A stretch of DNA of 20,599 bases from Chara braunii (Eukaryota; Streptophyta; Charophyceae; Charales; Characeae), in NCBI GenBank assembly GCA_003427395.1, contig BFEA01000141.1:2640500-2661098 (forward strand). The letters are read 5' to 3'. The position numbers and the translations under genes were made by a program. This document shows, piece after piece, positions 8,654-17,220 of the stretch (position 1 is its first letter; every line of letters starts with the position of its first letter). A model generated the notes under the pieces. It was not told the DNA's origin, searched no databases, and saw only the letters and a list, made by a program, of their open reading frames with translations.

Positions 8654-9735
8654 TATTATGAACTTGGTTGTCTGACGATTTTTACCGCCACTCATACACA
8701 GACAGTCTCATACACCCCCATACATGCATAAGAGAAGGGGAGAGGAGACAGAGTCCAAACTGTACACAGATCGGAGTAGACAGCGAAAGTTCAACCATGC
8801 ACAGATGGGGAGAAGACACCCTGGGTTTCTGACTCTCTGATAGACTCCCAACAACCAATCACACGAAGACATAACAATTGGAATTCACGCTGATGATGAA
8901 CCAACTCAAACCAAATATCGTTACAGAGTTTGTTCCAATATCTCGCCACTTTCAGAACCCCACACTCCACTCTCTACCCTACGCACATTTAGTAGCGCAA
9001 CACCGAAATGTCCTCCCAGAGGCCAGCGCCAACCACCCAGATGAAGAACCGATCCTACGATGAAGTCCTTAGTGTCGGTGAACAACTCTGACAAAGAAAC
9101 AGGCAGCTATGGCTGCCGCCACCCACAAATACTCAGTGAAGACCCTCGATATAGCCCTCCCAGGCGCAGATACCCTCAGGGGTAGATGCGCTGAGGATGC
9201 CCCAACTTTGGCAACCTTCTCAAGGCCAGCTATGGCTGCCATCCACGACGAGGGTCTCAGGATGCCGCCTGTAGACAATCGTCACCGCCAACTTGCTTGG
9301 CTTCTCCAAACTCTGCTTCGCGAGAATGAACAGCCAAAAGTCCTGAATCCATTTTCCTAAACTATTAATAGATCTCTACTACCCTAGCCTAGACCTAGAC
9401 CAGACTGACTGGACCGACCGGTACCGATTTAGTTTCGGCCTCTAGGCCTCTCCCTACCCGGCTATAGGTTATAGGACCGTCTATCGGTATAGGCCCTTTG
9501 GGCCTGTCCGTCCTAGGGGTAGCCCGGGCCTGCTATACGCAGTGGGGGTACCTGTAGGAAATTTGAGTTTGTGTCGGGCCTATATTTCCCATATTTGCAG
9601 ATATGTCCCTTGTGAATTTTCCGTACAAGTAGGTCTCTCGGTTAGCCCTCAGCCAAACAAAATTACAACTCACTACTGCTGTTACTGTACAGCCTCGCAG
9701 TCTGTCTTGGCAGTCAAAATCAGCAAGTCATTGCA
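8654..9735 (-). repeat. 5' LTR of element 1 (right copy)
   Basis: In element sense it starts TGCAATGACTTGC and ends GTTCATAATA (the 3' copy retains the TG-CA form at that end). It carries the promoter and transcription start of element 1, although I could not place U3/R/U5 borders from a single genomic copy. It is about 1082 bp and differs from the left LTR by scattered substitutions and small indels, such as an 8-9 base gap near 8872. Its inner half is also homologous, in opposite orientation, to the LTR of element 2. Confidence 0.92.
9109..9360 (+). other. Antisense ORF inside the 5' LTR of element 1 (83 codons)
   Basis: An open plus-strand frame begins MAAATHKYSVKTLDIALPGA and ends PKVLNPFS. 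The composition looks protein-like, but I recognise no family. In the other LTR the same start (near 602) is followed by a stop after about 18 codons because of an indel, and the LTR of element 2 does not preserve it. It is therefore probably a chance frame in LTR sequence, though an antisense LTR product cannot be excluded. Confidence 0.2.
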
Positions 9736-9739
9736 CTTA
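9736..9739. repeat. Right target-site duplication (CTTA) of element 1
   Basis: CTTA immediately follows the right LTR and matches 135-138. Confidence 0.7.
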
Positions 9740-9900
9740 GGCCATTCGGCCTTTTTCCTTTTGCCTTGCCAGGGGTTTGGGTCCCCTTTTCCCTAATTTT
9801 TGGGTGGATACAGATGAGCCTTGGGCTGCTGTCTTGGGAGTCCGTCTAGGTCTAGTCCGTGAGCAGAAGTAGCGGGTAGAAAATTGGTTTTGGGGGCTTT

Positions 9901-10275
9901 TCACGTTTTGGTGGCTGGGAAAACTCTGCCCGTTCGTTGTTGGAGCGCTACTGCTCTATTTTGGACGAGGTCATCTTCTTCCTCGATGCCCAGCCATAGT
10001 TGGGATTGGGAAACGTAGTTGAAGATTGCACTGCTGCTATTTTTGCAGCTCTGCATGAGAGCTTCCACACGACTGTATTGTTGGGTTTGGGCGCTGCCAT
10101 TTTCCACTTGGCATATCTGTTGTTCCTCCTCACGAGCAATGTACTCTTCTTCGAAGTGCTGGATCAGTTGTCTCCTTCTTCATCAGGACTTCCAGCGCTG
10201 CACTTCCGCGTGGGCGCTGAGCTGGCGCTGCTATCATTGGGGTTGCTGGTTCAGATTGGCACTTTGTGACAGTTG
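9901..10275 (-). pseudogene. Gag-like fragment of a third, older retroelement
   Basis: On the minus strand one frame reads a Gln/Glu/Arg-rich coiled coil (QRQLSAHAEVQRWKS, then RRRQLIQHFEEEYIAREEEQ and VENGSAQTQQYSRVEALMQS), continuing to a stop near 9901. Two pairs of stops (TGA TAG and TGA TGA) interrupt its start, all types reachable from Trp, Gln or Arg codons by one transition. Below 9900 another frame is basic (KLGKRGPKPLARQKEKGR). The composition resembles N-terminal gag coiled coils such as those of elements 1 and 2, but no conserved gag motif is present. Element 2 begins exactly at its upstream edge, so it may have inserted into this fragment. Confidence 0.45.
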
Positions 10276-11474
10276 TGCAACGACTTGCTGGTTCCAGGTA
10301 GCCTGCAGCCTCTCTGACGAGGCTGTACCATAGGTAGGGACAGACTCGGAAGTTTGTTTGGCTGAGGGCTAACCGAGAGACCTACCTGTAAGGAAAATTC
10401 GTGAGGGACATATTTGTAAATATAGGAAATATGGGCTCAGTACTAACTCGAATTTCCTACAGCTGCCATAACTGCGAATAGCCGACCTGGGCTACCCCTT
10501 GGACAAACAGGCCCAATGAGCCTATGCTGATAGACGGTCCTATAGCCTATAGCCGGGTAGGGAGAGGCCCGAAGGGCCGAAACAGAAACAGTACCGGTCG
10601 GTCTGTCAGTCCGGTCTAGGTCAAGTAGAGTACAGAAAGGTTGAGAGGATCGGTCCAGGGCTTTTGGCAGTTGACACTTCGTGGTGGAAATTGCTGCGCA
10701 CGCGGCATCAGGTCGTGGTGACTGATATATGCGTGGGAGACGGCGGACATAGCCAGACCTTCGGAGCACTGACCAGACTAGGGTCAACGCTGTCCACTCT
10801 GACTCTCTGGGAGTCAAAGCGGTCTGGGCTATTAGAGGTCTGATGCGTGGGAGCACGTGGTGCACTACTGACCCTCTTTAGGAGAAGGGTCTAGTGGCGA
10901 TGCTGCCATAGCTGCATCTTCTCAGAGATTATCATCGTCTAGACTTCATCTTCATCAGAGACCGTTGGTGCTGAGTTTCTTCCCCATCATCTGAGCGGTG
11001 ATTGGCTCTGGGAGCCTGTTTCATCTTGGCGCAGGCCAATGAGTTGGATGTCAGGGTGGCGTTGGGTGTTACCTGGGGTTCTCGTGCGGTTTTTTAGCTG
11101 TTCGGTGTGTGTGGGGCTGAGGCGCTACCCCTCTCAGGATAGCGCAACAGGTTTCTGAGGTTATTCAGTGAAAACAATGCTCTGAGTTTAATAAACAGTG
11201 GTAAGACTGTGTTCGAGTTATCACCTCTTCATTGATTTCTGACTGTCATCTCTCGGTTGTCTTCTATGAATGATTGTTGGGACTTATGTGGAGAGAATCC
11301 ACTGTGTTGTGTATGTTGTCACTTCGCTCTTCTGAGTCTTCCGCTGCGTTCCTTTTGTTGGGCGGTGTGACACTCCACTACCTCTCCCCTTCCTTTTGTG
11401 CATGTATGGGCATGTACGGGAGTTCCTGTGAGTGAGCGTTGACAAAATTTCAATGGACAATCACGTTCATAACA
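10276..11474 (+). repeat. 5' LTR of element 2
   Basis: It begins TGCAACGACTTGCTGG and ends GTTCATAACA, matching both termini of the element 1 LTR. Strong internal homology in reverse orientation runs through the CCGAGAGACCTAC, CCTATAGCCGGGTAGGGAGAGGCC and GGTACCGGTCGG-like blocks at 10370-10620, and again near 11385-11410 (CCTCTCCCCTTCC). The middle (10640-11350) is strongly diverged or replaced. An AATAAA at 11190-11195 is a candidate polyadenylation signal of the R region. Confidence 0.88.
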
Positions 11475-11476
11475 AT

Positions 11477-11488
11477 TGGTATCGGCGC
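11477..11488 (+). other. Primer-binding site of element 2
   Basis: TGGTATCGGCGC lies two bases after the LTR end. It matches ten of twelve bases of the plant tRNA-Met site, with different mismatches from those in element 1. Confidence 0.82.
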
Positions 11489-12753
11489 AGATCGGACCCA
11501 GACAGTGGCGAGATGATGGACTGAGGCAGCCATCACTACCTGAGAGCTTCTGACGTTGGATTTCATGGTGGAATCGCATCTTCAGTACTGTGCTGAATAG
11601 GGTGTTGGTGAGGAGCGTGTGGAGGCTGGTATGACACAGAGATTGGTGGCGATTCAGTGCTCAGTGGCCTGGGAGGCACTGAGGGGCTATTTTAAGCCCA
11701 GGCATTGACTCTGCTAGTGGCGAGATACCTGGGGGTATGTCGAGTTTCAGATTCTGAGCTGGATTCAGTGAATTCGAGTACTGGGGATTAATCGCCATAT
11801 CAAGAGTTTCAGTATCAACAAGTTTCAGGAGATTTTGAACGTGGGAGCACCAGCAATAGTGAAATGAAGAAACTGGCGAGTTTGATAGTTGTAATTAGAC
11901 TGGAGAAATCGAAATTGGATGTTTGTAGTCAATGAAACTTGAAAATCGCACTACCTGACTGCCATAGTTATTTCTCCTACCTATCTACTTTGACTTTTAC
12001 TGACTTTGTTTGACCCCCTCTCTGTCTCAAAATTGCATCTCCGACTGTTTTACAGTATTGCGATTCAGTACCCACTGTGAATTGGATAGTTCAAGATCTA
12101 TCTGTCAGTGATAATGGAATTATGAATATTGCGCTGCCATAACAGTGCTTGGGGCAGCTAGGGTTTGTCATATCGTAGGTGCTGTTCGTCAGAATTTCAG
12201 TCTGTCAGTCACCCTGAAATCGCAATTCAGTGTTGAGTCAGTGTCTGAAAGCGCTCTACTAGGATTGATGGTTTGAGCCAAATACAGTGATATTTGTACT
12301 TCGCCTCAACCATAGTGAGGCATATAGGGTCCTACAGTGCCAGTGTCAGTAGTAGGAGTCTAAAAACAGCTTCATCAGTAATTTGCTGCATCTTGGTTGA
12401 CTACTGAATGGTATTAATTGCTACTTACTCTCTGCGCTATTCTAACCCTCCTACTTACAGTCCTAGGTTGCATCCTGTCTGATTTTCTAACAGCGATTCT
12501 GGGGTTATTACACTCAGATGAGGGTTTTGGGCTGTGAATGAAAAATCGCGAGTTGATTTTATCTGGGATTGCCCTAAACTGACCCAGAATAGCCCTAAGC
12601 AGCCTGCAGAGGCTGAGCGCTCTTCTGCCTATCACACCATGTCTCTTCTCATCAGGTGGTAGTGATTACATCCTTGAGTGTGTGTTGTAATCTTAATTTC
12701 TGCTAACCTTGGTTCTGCGTGTCTTATTTATTTGACTGTGTGGGTGTGTAACG
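11489..12753 (+). other. Long leader of element 2
   Basis: About 1.27 kb without a credible ORF. It shares several short blocks with the element 1 leader (ACTTGAAAATCGCA near 11938, GTGGCGAGATAC near 11717). Nothing else is recognised in it. Confidence 0.7.
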
Positions 12754-13788
12754 ATGGTCGACGCGGAGACAAAGGTTGAGGAAGGGGAACCTTCTGCTCA
12801 CCCTCCTCCAGCAGTATCCTTATTTATTTGAAGTGGAGGAAAACCGCAGAAAGGCAGAGACCCATATCCAGCGGTTGAAAAAGGAGATAAAGGAAGTTGA
12901 GGAGGCTAGCAGGGAGGAGGAGAGGAGGAGAAAATTACGTAAAGAGGTGGAGAACGTTGTTGTCAGTGGTACTTTAAGTCAATATAGTAAAGATACTGCT
13001 GAGTTGGTGTTGTTAACAGACACTCTCAACAGGTCTTACTTTTCTAACTGGGACCAGCGGATTCTCGCTGTAGAGAATCAATGCTCTGCCATCGACCACA
13101 AGGTCGATAAGTTGACAGCAAGCCTTGATTCCCTGACAGCGAGTGTCAACAAGATTCTGCAGCATCTGCAACTCCCTGTGCCTGCTCCCCAACCTCTTCA
13201 ACCTATCCTAAAATCCGGTTCACCATCCCACAGTCGTCCAACTTCACCTATTGGTTCCCATGTGTCCACTACCTCTGTCCCCTCTGGCACATCTGATCAG
13301 CGGCGGCCCAAGCTGACGCCACCTCCTATGCACTCTAGGGAAGACCCCAAGGTGGATGTCTCAGACTAGGTTACTGCTATGCAGGCATACCCGGGCAACT
13401 TCGTTTGTCTAGAGGTGACAAAGGTAGGAACGATTATGGGGTGTCTAGATCCTCTGCAGCAAAACAGAATCTGCCCATGGACAAATGGGCACAACAGCTG
13501 AAGGTGGAGGGGTTGCTGCAGGCCCTCCGAGACCGGTTTGCAGACAGGGAACAGGCCCGAAAAGCAGCAGATAAGATACTGTTGTTGGGTTCACGCAGGT
13601 AGGGTTGCCTGTCCACGCTCTACAGTTTGTTTGAGAGCTTGATTGCTACACCCGGTCGGCAGATGAGCGAGTCTGACCAGCTCACTCACTTCCTGCGCGC
13701 AGCGCCTCCAGACTACTCCATTGCTTTGTACTCTCAGGGCCACACGGATTCGAGGTCCTTTGGTAAAACGGCCCTGGACCTGGGGTCC
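12754..13788 (+). pseudogene. gag: Broken gag of element 2
   Basis: ATG at 12754 opens MVDAETKVEEGEPSAHPPPA, but this frame closes after about 25 codons. A neighbouring frame then carries the Arg/Lys/Glu coiled coil (ENRRKAETHIQRLKKEIKEV), SYFSNWDQRI (compare SYFPNWDDRL in element 1) and REDPKVDVSD before a TAG at 13367-13369 where element 1 has Trp. After another shift near 13450 the capsid-like domain continues (MDKWAQQLKVEGLLQALRDR, REQARKAADKI), has a TAG at 13600-13602, and resumes with LYSLFESLIATPGRQMSES and SFGKTALDL. It stops matching gag at about 13788. With several shifts and stops it cannot make Gag. Confidence 0.88.
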
Positions 13789-14540
13789 TGGTGTCGAGCG
13801 CATCGGCCCCTGTGCGAGCGAGGTCCCTCCCGGCCGCGTCACGCAGGAGAAACTTAGGCTTTCAACTTTTTAGAGACAACTCGGGGACGACACGGTAACC
13901 CGCGTCGACCCTTCGCCGCTCCGGCCAAGTGCGCCAGCTGTACATCCCTCGGTCCCCTACGACAGGACAGGTTCTCGCGAGTCACAACTTACCTTCCCTA
14001 AGGGGCTGTCACCACCCTTAGGGGCGTATCCCCGCCGAGCTACCGACCCACATGCGAAAGCTTTTAGATGCAATTGCAGAGGTAGGTCAGTCGAGGGCGT
14101 TTGCTCGTTCGCTGTAGCATAGGTACGCATGGTTAAACGCCAAAGTGGACCCGAACGTCGTCCGTCCCTGGGGCGCTGATCTCCCAGGAATCAGACCGAC
14201 GTCGGTCGACTAGGACGTGATATTCCAAGCGTAAGAAAATCTCAATCAATCCTAGTCCCTTCTTTCAAAGACAATCAAGAGTCACTCAGACAAACCCTTT
14301 CAAAAAAAAGACTCGGGTCAACGCAAGTTGACTTATCTTTCGAAATCAACCTATATGTAATACAATCATGCATACGACAAAGGTTGACTTGGCTTCAAAC
14401 AACACCTATCAATAAAAGATCAAAACATAACCAATATACAAGGCGACACTCAAGTGGCGTCTGACTAAAATATCTTCACTCTGCCTGCCAGACGGCTGGA
14501 CTGTCACGACTTTTTCGACTCGATGAGATGCGTTGCCAAG
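13789..14540 (+). repeat. Left arm (A) of a long inverted repeat
   Basis: Reverse-complement homology to 19325-20118. The block at 13985-14215 is the best preserved, close to 90% by eye (for example CTTTTAGATGCAATTG and GGGCGTTTGCTCGTTCG occur inverted at the other arm). Outer and inner parts are patchier, with indels, and the match fades near 14540. The arm starts abruptly at TGGTGTCGAGCGCATCGGCC inside the gag of element 2. It may be the terminal inverted repeat of a transposon or a truncated second copy of a repeat. No ORF is convincing inside it. Confidence 0.85.
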
Positions 14541-15088
14541 TTCTTTCTTTTCGCCCTATACTAACTGCTAGGAAAGAAGCACAGACAAATCCCAATTCTC
14601 AAGTAAAGCTAGGATAACATTGTTTTAGTGATGACCTCACTGCCTTTCTAACTTTGGTGTGAATGTCATCTGCAAGTAATTTGGCTACCGTTATTCAAGT
14701 CGGTACTCGACTTGAACGACCGAACGTTGAATGCCTCATTGAGGTCAAGGATCCATTTTCAAATTTTGTTGGTCGCTTTGTCCTCCTGGGCAATAGTTAC
14801 TCTTCTTGTTCCGCTGTCGGGGCAAGGGAATTTGCCGGGGTTTTTCAACATCGGACGTCGTCCGACTTCTGCGTTGAAATGAAGGACTTGATGAGACAAC
14901 GTTTGCCAAAAGTTGATTCGGACCTGTCCTATGACTGACAGACTAAAAGTTTCGAATGTTAGTCCGAACGCATCTGGCGTCCAGGAGTAACGAATGTGCA
15001 TGATAATGCTTCGCTTTTGTCGGAGTTGCAGGAATATGAGGACATGGGAACGGAAAAACTAAACCTATTCTACCTAAAATAAAGTCAC
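14541..15088 (+). other. Region with one small unrecognised ORF (14663-14938)
   Basis: A 91-codon frame opens MSSASNLATVIQVGTRLERP and includes NFVGRFVLLGNSYSSCSAVG; it ends at TGA 14936-14938. The composition is ordinary and protein-like, but I recognise no domain. A gene exon inside the inverted-repeat unit is possible; chance is equally possible. The rest of the interval shows nothing. Confidence 0.25.
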
Positions 15089-15419
15089 GCGGCTGTACAG
15101 CCGCACGATTCAGGGCCGGAGAAGGCTAAAAATAATGGGTACGCCGGGTATAGGACCGCGTCGCAGAGGGAATAGGAAGGAAGTGTTTTTATGGGCCACG
15201 GGGTTTGACTTCGAGCCGAGGGGCCGACAGACCGCTGCTGAGGCCTGCCCAGAAGGGTGACCAATCAAGTCGGCAGTCACGCAGCCAATCGACGGGACAG
15301 GGGCCTGCAAGCAAGGTCTGTTAGGCCTCAGGCAGGCGAGGCCTGCTGGGCTACAGGCTGGAAGATTGACTTGGTAGAGCTCCTCATATAGAGGAGCTGC
15401 TCTTACTACTCTCGTAGTA

Positions 15420-15508
15420 GGAGCTAGCCCAGTCGGTCAGGTACCAGGCTCATATGTCGTTGATACAGACATCGAACCAGAGGAATACTGGAATGCTGGG
15501 CTAGCTCC
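15420..15508. other. 13-bp closing stem with internal hairpins
   Basis: GGAGCTAGCCCAG (15420-15432) pairs perfectly with CTGGGCTAGCTCC (15496-15508). Inside are smaller pairings, ATGTC with GACAT and CCAG with CTGG, giving a branched fold of about 89 nt. It is preceded by two further hairpins at 15378-15419. Confidence 0.75.
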
Positions 15509-15533
15509 TTTTTGGAGCAGCATTGGCAGTCCG

Positions 15534-15571
15534 GCGCGGCCGATTTCGGCCGCGCGATCGTCGAGATCGCG
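15534..15571. other. GC-rich double hairpin
   Basis: GCGCGGCCGA (15534-15543) pairs with TCGGCCGCGC (15546-15555) across a two-base loop. It overlaps CGCGATC (15553-15559) pairing with GATCGCG (15565-15571). The two stems share bases, so they are alternatives rather than simultaneous folds. Confidence 0.75.
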
Positions 15572-15679
15572 TGGCTGCAATCAGTCGCGCGGATGTGCAT
15601 GGCCCCTGCGCTCTCAAGGATGACACGCATAAATCAAGAAAAATAAAAAATAAAAATAAAAATCTAAAACTGACTAAAG

Positions 15680-15774
15680 GAGTAGCGCCACATGGCGCAT
15701 CAAGAAGTGACAGGGGCTTCAACCCCTGTGTACCAAACAGTCGCCCGTGGAAACGGGCGACCATTCTTCTACTC
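15680..15774 (+). other. Cloverleaf-like fold with three hairpins
   Basis: Three hairpins, GCGCCA/TGGCGC (15685-15698), CAGGGG/CCCCTG (15711-15728) and GTCGCCCG/CGGGCGAC (15740-15761), are bracketed by GAGTAG (15680-15685) and CTACTC (15769-15774). The layout recalls a cloverleaf, but arm sizes, loops and conserved bases do not fit a tRNA. A consensus splice donor (GAG then GTGAGT) follows at 15778. Confidence 0.6.
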
Positions 15775-15777
15775 GAG

Positions 15778-15834
15778 GTGAGTTCAATCTGCCTCTTTGT
15801 TATCTTCTTCTTTTCTTTCTTTCTTTTTTTTTAG
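15778..15834 (+). other. Candidate small intron 1
   Basis: GTGAGT at 15778 follows GAG, and a long pyrimidine tract ends in TTTTAG at 15834, giving a 57-nt GT-AG interval. Splice signals alone cannot prove an intron, and the following exon is T-rich. Confidence 0.3.
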
Positions 15835-15943
15835 GATTTATTTTAGATTTCTTTAGATTTTGTCTTTTCCCTTTTTAGATTTCGTTTGGATTTTGTTTTC
15901 CTTTTTTTTTATTTCTTCTTTTTATGGCACCTGTTCGTTTTGA

Positions 15944-16213
15944 CGAACGGGTCGTGACTGTGGCCGATGTCCCATTAGCAAGGATGATCGGATTGAGCTT
16001 CTGGATCTGGATGTGTTGTCAGCAGAGATGCAGAAAAAGCAGTTCAATCGCGGATTTCTGCACCTCTTCGCGAACAGGTCTAGATTCCGACATTATCCCC
16101 GATCCTTGTTGCTAGTAGGGCTTCGCCCTATGCCAGACTGTTTCGTCGGACTTCCACCGACTGATCAGGAGGCTGAACCTCGACAGTCGTCGACGGGCAG
16201 CCAAATCGAGTAA
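15944..16213 (+). other. Open frame of 90 codons without a start, possible exon
   Basis: One frame is open from just after a TGA at about 15941 to TAA at 16211-16213. Its middle reads KDDRIELLDLDVLSAEMQKK then QFNRGFLHLFANRSRFRHYP, followed by a more polar tail. There is no ATG until 16013, and an overlapping frame with ATG at 15924 (MAPVRFDERVVTVADVPLA) covers the upstream part, so a frameshift between the two would be needed to join them. No domain is recognised. It lies between the candidate introns and is immediately followed by the hairpin at 16217-16234. Confidence 0.3.
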
Positions 16214-16242
16214 ACTTTCCCCTATAGAGGGGAACTATACAC

Positions 16243-16244
<2 letters not shown>

Positions 16245-16289
<45 letters not shown>
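16245..16289. repeat. AG dinucleotide microsatellite
   Basis: About 22 uninterrupted AG units. Such arrays are common in plant-lineage nuclear DNA and slip in length. It lies just after the hairpin at 16217-16234. Confidence 0.97.
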
Positions 16290-16294
<5 letters not shown>

Positions 16295-16341
16295 GATGAG
16301 AACGACTTGCCTGGTGGCTGTTGTGACATGACCATGAACAG

Positions 16342-16407
16342 GTAAGTTCTTCACTCTTTCTTTTTGTTCTTTTTTTATTTTGTTTTCTTATTTCGTTTTT
16401 CTTCAAG
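16342..16407 (+). other. Candidate small intron 2
   Basis: CAG followed by GTAAGT (an ideal donor) at 16342, then a T-rich stretch ending TTTTTCTTCAAG at 16407, a 66-nt GT-AG interval. The context is close to that of candidate intron 1, as if the two arose from one another. Confidence 0.4.
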
Positions 16408-16491
16408 TGTTCTGGTGGTGTCGTGGCTGCGCCCGTCCGACTTTAGGAATAGGATGCAGCACTTAACAGCGCCCGAATCTGGCACTGTTTG

Positions 16492-16560
16492 CGGCCGGGT
16501 GCGGGCACATGTTGCAGTATGGGGGAGAAGCCCCTGTTGAGCCTGACTCTAGTCCGGCCG
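16492..16560. other. Branched stem enclosing two hairpins
   Basis: CGGCCGG (16492-16498) pairs with CCGGCCG (16554-16560). Inside are GTGC/GCAC (16499-16508) and GGGG/CCCC (16522-16534). This repeats the closing-stem-plus-hairpins pattern seen at 15420 and 15680. Confidence 0.6.
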
Positions 16561-16740
16561 AAGTGACCCCTAAGCCGCCTGTTCGTTGATAAGCAATGGG
16601 CTGGCCCTCACAGAGGAACAAGGGGGTAGGTAGGGAAGAGAGAAAAGAAAAACAGTAATAAGTAACGGCCACGTATGTGGCCGCGGGGGTAGAATAAATA
16701 CAGGGGTAAGAAGAAGGAAGGAAAAGGAGAGGAACAGGTA

Positions 16741-16807
16741 CAGCCCCTAGAAGGTTCTAGGGGCTGATGAGACTGTGCCTGTTCCTTTTTTGAACAGGCA
16801 ACAGTCT
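16741..16807. other. Two consecutive strong hairpins
   Basis: CAGCCCCTAGAA pairs with TTCTAGGGGCTG (16741-16766) in 12 perfect pairs with a GG loop. Next, AGACTGTGCCTGTTC (16770-16784) pairs with GAACAGGC plus ACAGTCT (16792-16807), 15 pairs with one bulged A and a T-rich loop. A third small hairpin, TGGCTG/CAGCCA, overlaps the end (16807-16822). Confidence 0.85.
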
Positions 16808-16910
16808 GGCTGGATACAGCCATTTCCATGAGCACCAGGCCTAGGAAAACGGCCAGGTACCCCTGGGGGTTGATGACCCTGGTTCCCCTAAGGGGAAACC
16901 AAGGCACTGG

Positions 16911-16946
16911 GCTCCTGGCCATTGATTTAGATCAAGGGCCAGGAGC
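16911..16946. other. Long hairpin
   Basis: GCTCCTGGCC (16911-16920) pairs with GGCCAGGAGC (16937-16946), extended inward by TTGAT/ATCAA with a four-base loop. In all it has 15 base pairs with one unpaired base on each side. Confidence 0.85.
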
Positions 16947-16997
16947 TCTGACGAATTTTGCCTGGCTGCGGGCAAAGCAGCTGCCCACATGCCTTCG

Positions 16998-17016
16998 GCT
17001 GGCTATAAAAGCCAGC
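16998..17016 (+). promoter_or_regulatory. TATA box embedded in a hairpin
   Basis: GCTGGCT and AGCCAGC flank ATAAA, so the sequence TATAAAA (17004-17010) sits at the loop of a 7-bp stem. It fits a plant-type TATA box and would place a start near 17035. Given the surrounding hairpins, the match may be incidental. Confidence 0.35.
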
Positions 17017-17220
17017 ACTCCACCCAGCAGCATCACACTTGTGGCAGTGCTGCTGGGGCATTCACTTGAGTGAATGCTGGCTGGCTGCTACATGTTGCTG
17101 GAGAAGGGCGGTGCTGCCAGTGGGGGTGCTGAGGTGGAGAGTGGAGGTCTGCAGGTTGAAGGGGGACATTGCTGCAGGAGGAAAAGGGAGGCTGCCATAG
17201 CCGCCACTTCACTTGGTGAA

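Larger units (their letters stand above)
139..9735 (-). mobile_element. Complete but decayed Ty3/Gypsy LTR retrotransposon (element 1)
   Basis: A 9.6-kb element read right to left. In element orientation it has a 5' LTR (9735-8654), a tRNA-Met-type primer-binding site (8651-8640), a 1.5-kb leader, gag, a zinc knuckle, protease, reverse transcriptase, RNase H, integrase with a chromodomain-like tail, a G-rich polypurine tract and a 3' LTR (1228-139), flanked by CTTA repeats. RT before integrase makes it Ty3/Gypsy; the chromodomain-like tail suggests a chromovirus. Frameshifts and stops interrupt pol in several places and gag is truncated by an inverted duplication, so it is not autonomous. The two LTRs differ by roughly 5% by eye, which argues for an old insertion. 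Confidence 0.95.
10276..13788 (+). mobile_element. 5' half of a second Ty3/Gypsy element (element 2)
   Basis: It is read left to right and has an LTR (10276-11474), primer-binding site (11477-11488), leader and broken gag. The LTR, leader and gag are homologous to element 1 but clearly diverged, so the two are different members or lineages of one family. The gag homology ends at about 13788, where unrelated inverted-repeat DNA starts. No pol or second LTR is in the window. It faces away from element 1, with 540 bp between the two 5' LTRs. Confidence 0.85.

Noticed and set aside
10000-10333. Plus-strand hydrophobic ORFs of 89 and 104 codons
   Set aside because: They are the antisense of a Gln/Glu-rich gag-like fragment; antisense of such codons gives Leu/Ser/Cys-rich frames that mimic membrane proteins.
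10443-10865. 140-codon minus-strand ORF
   Set aside because: It lies in the LTR of element 2, antisense to the element, and is not preserved in the LTRs of element 1.
15680-15774. tRNA-like cloverleaf
   Set aside because: Arm lengths, loop sizes and the absence of a T-loop or anticodon-arm consensus do not fit a tRNA.
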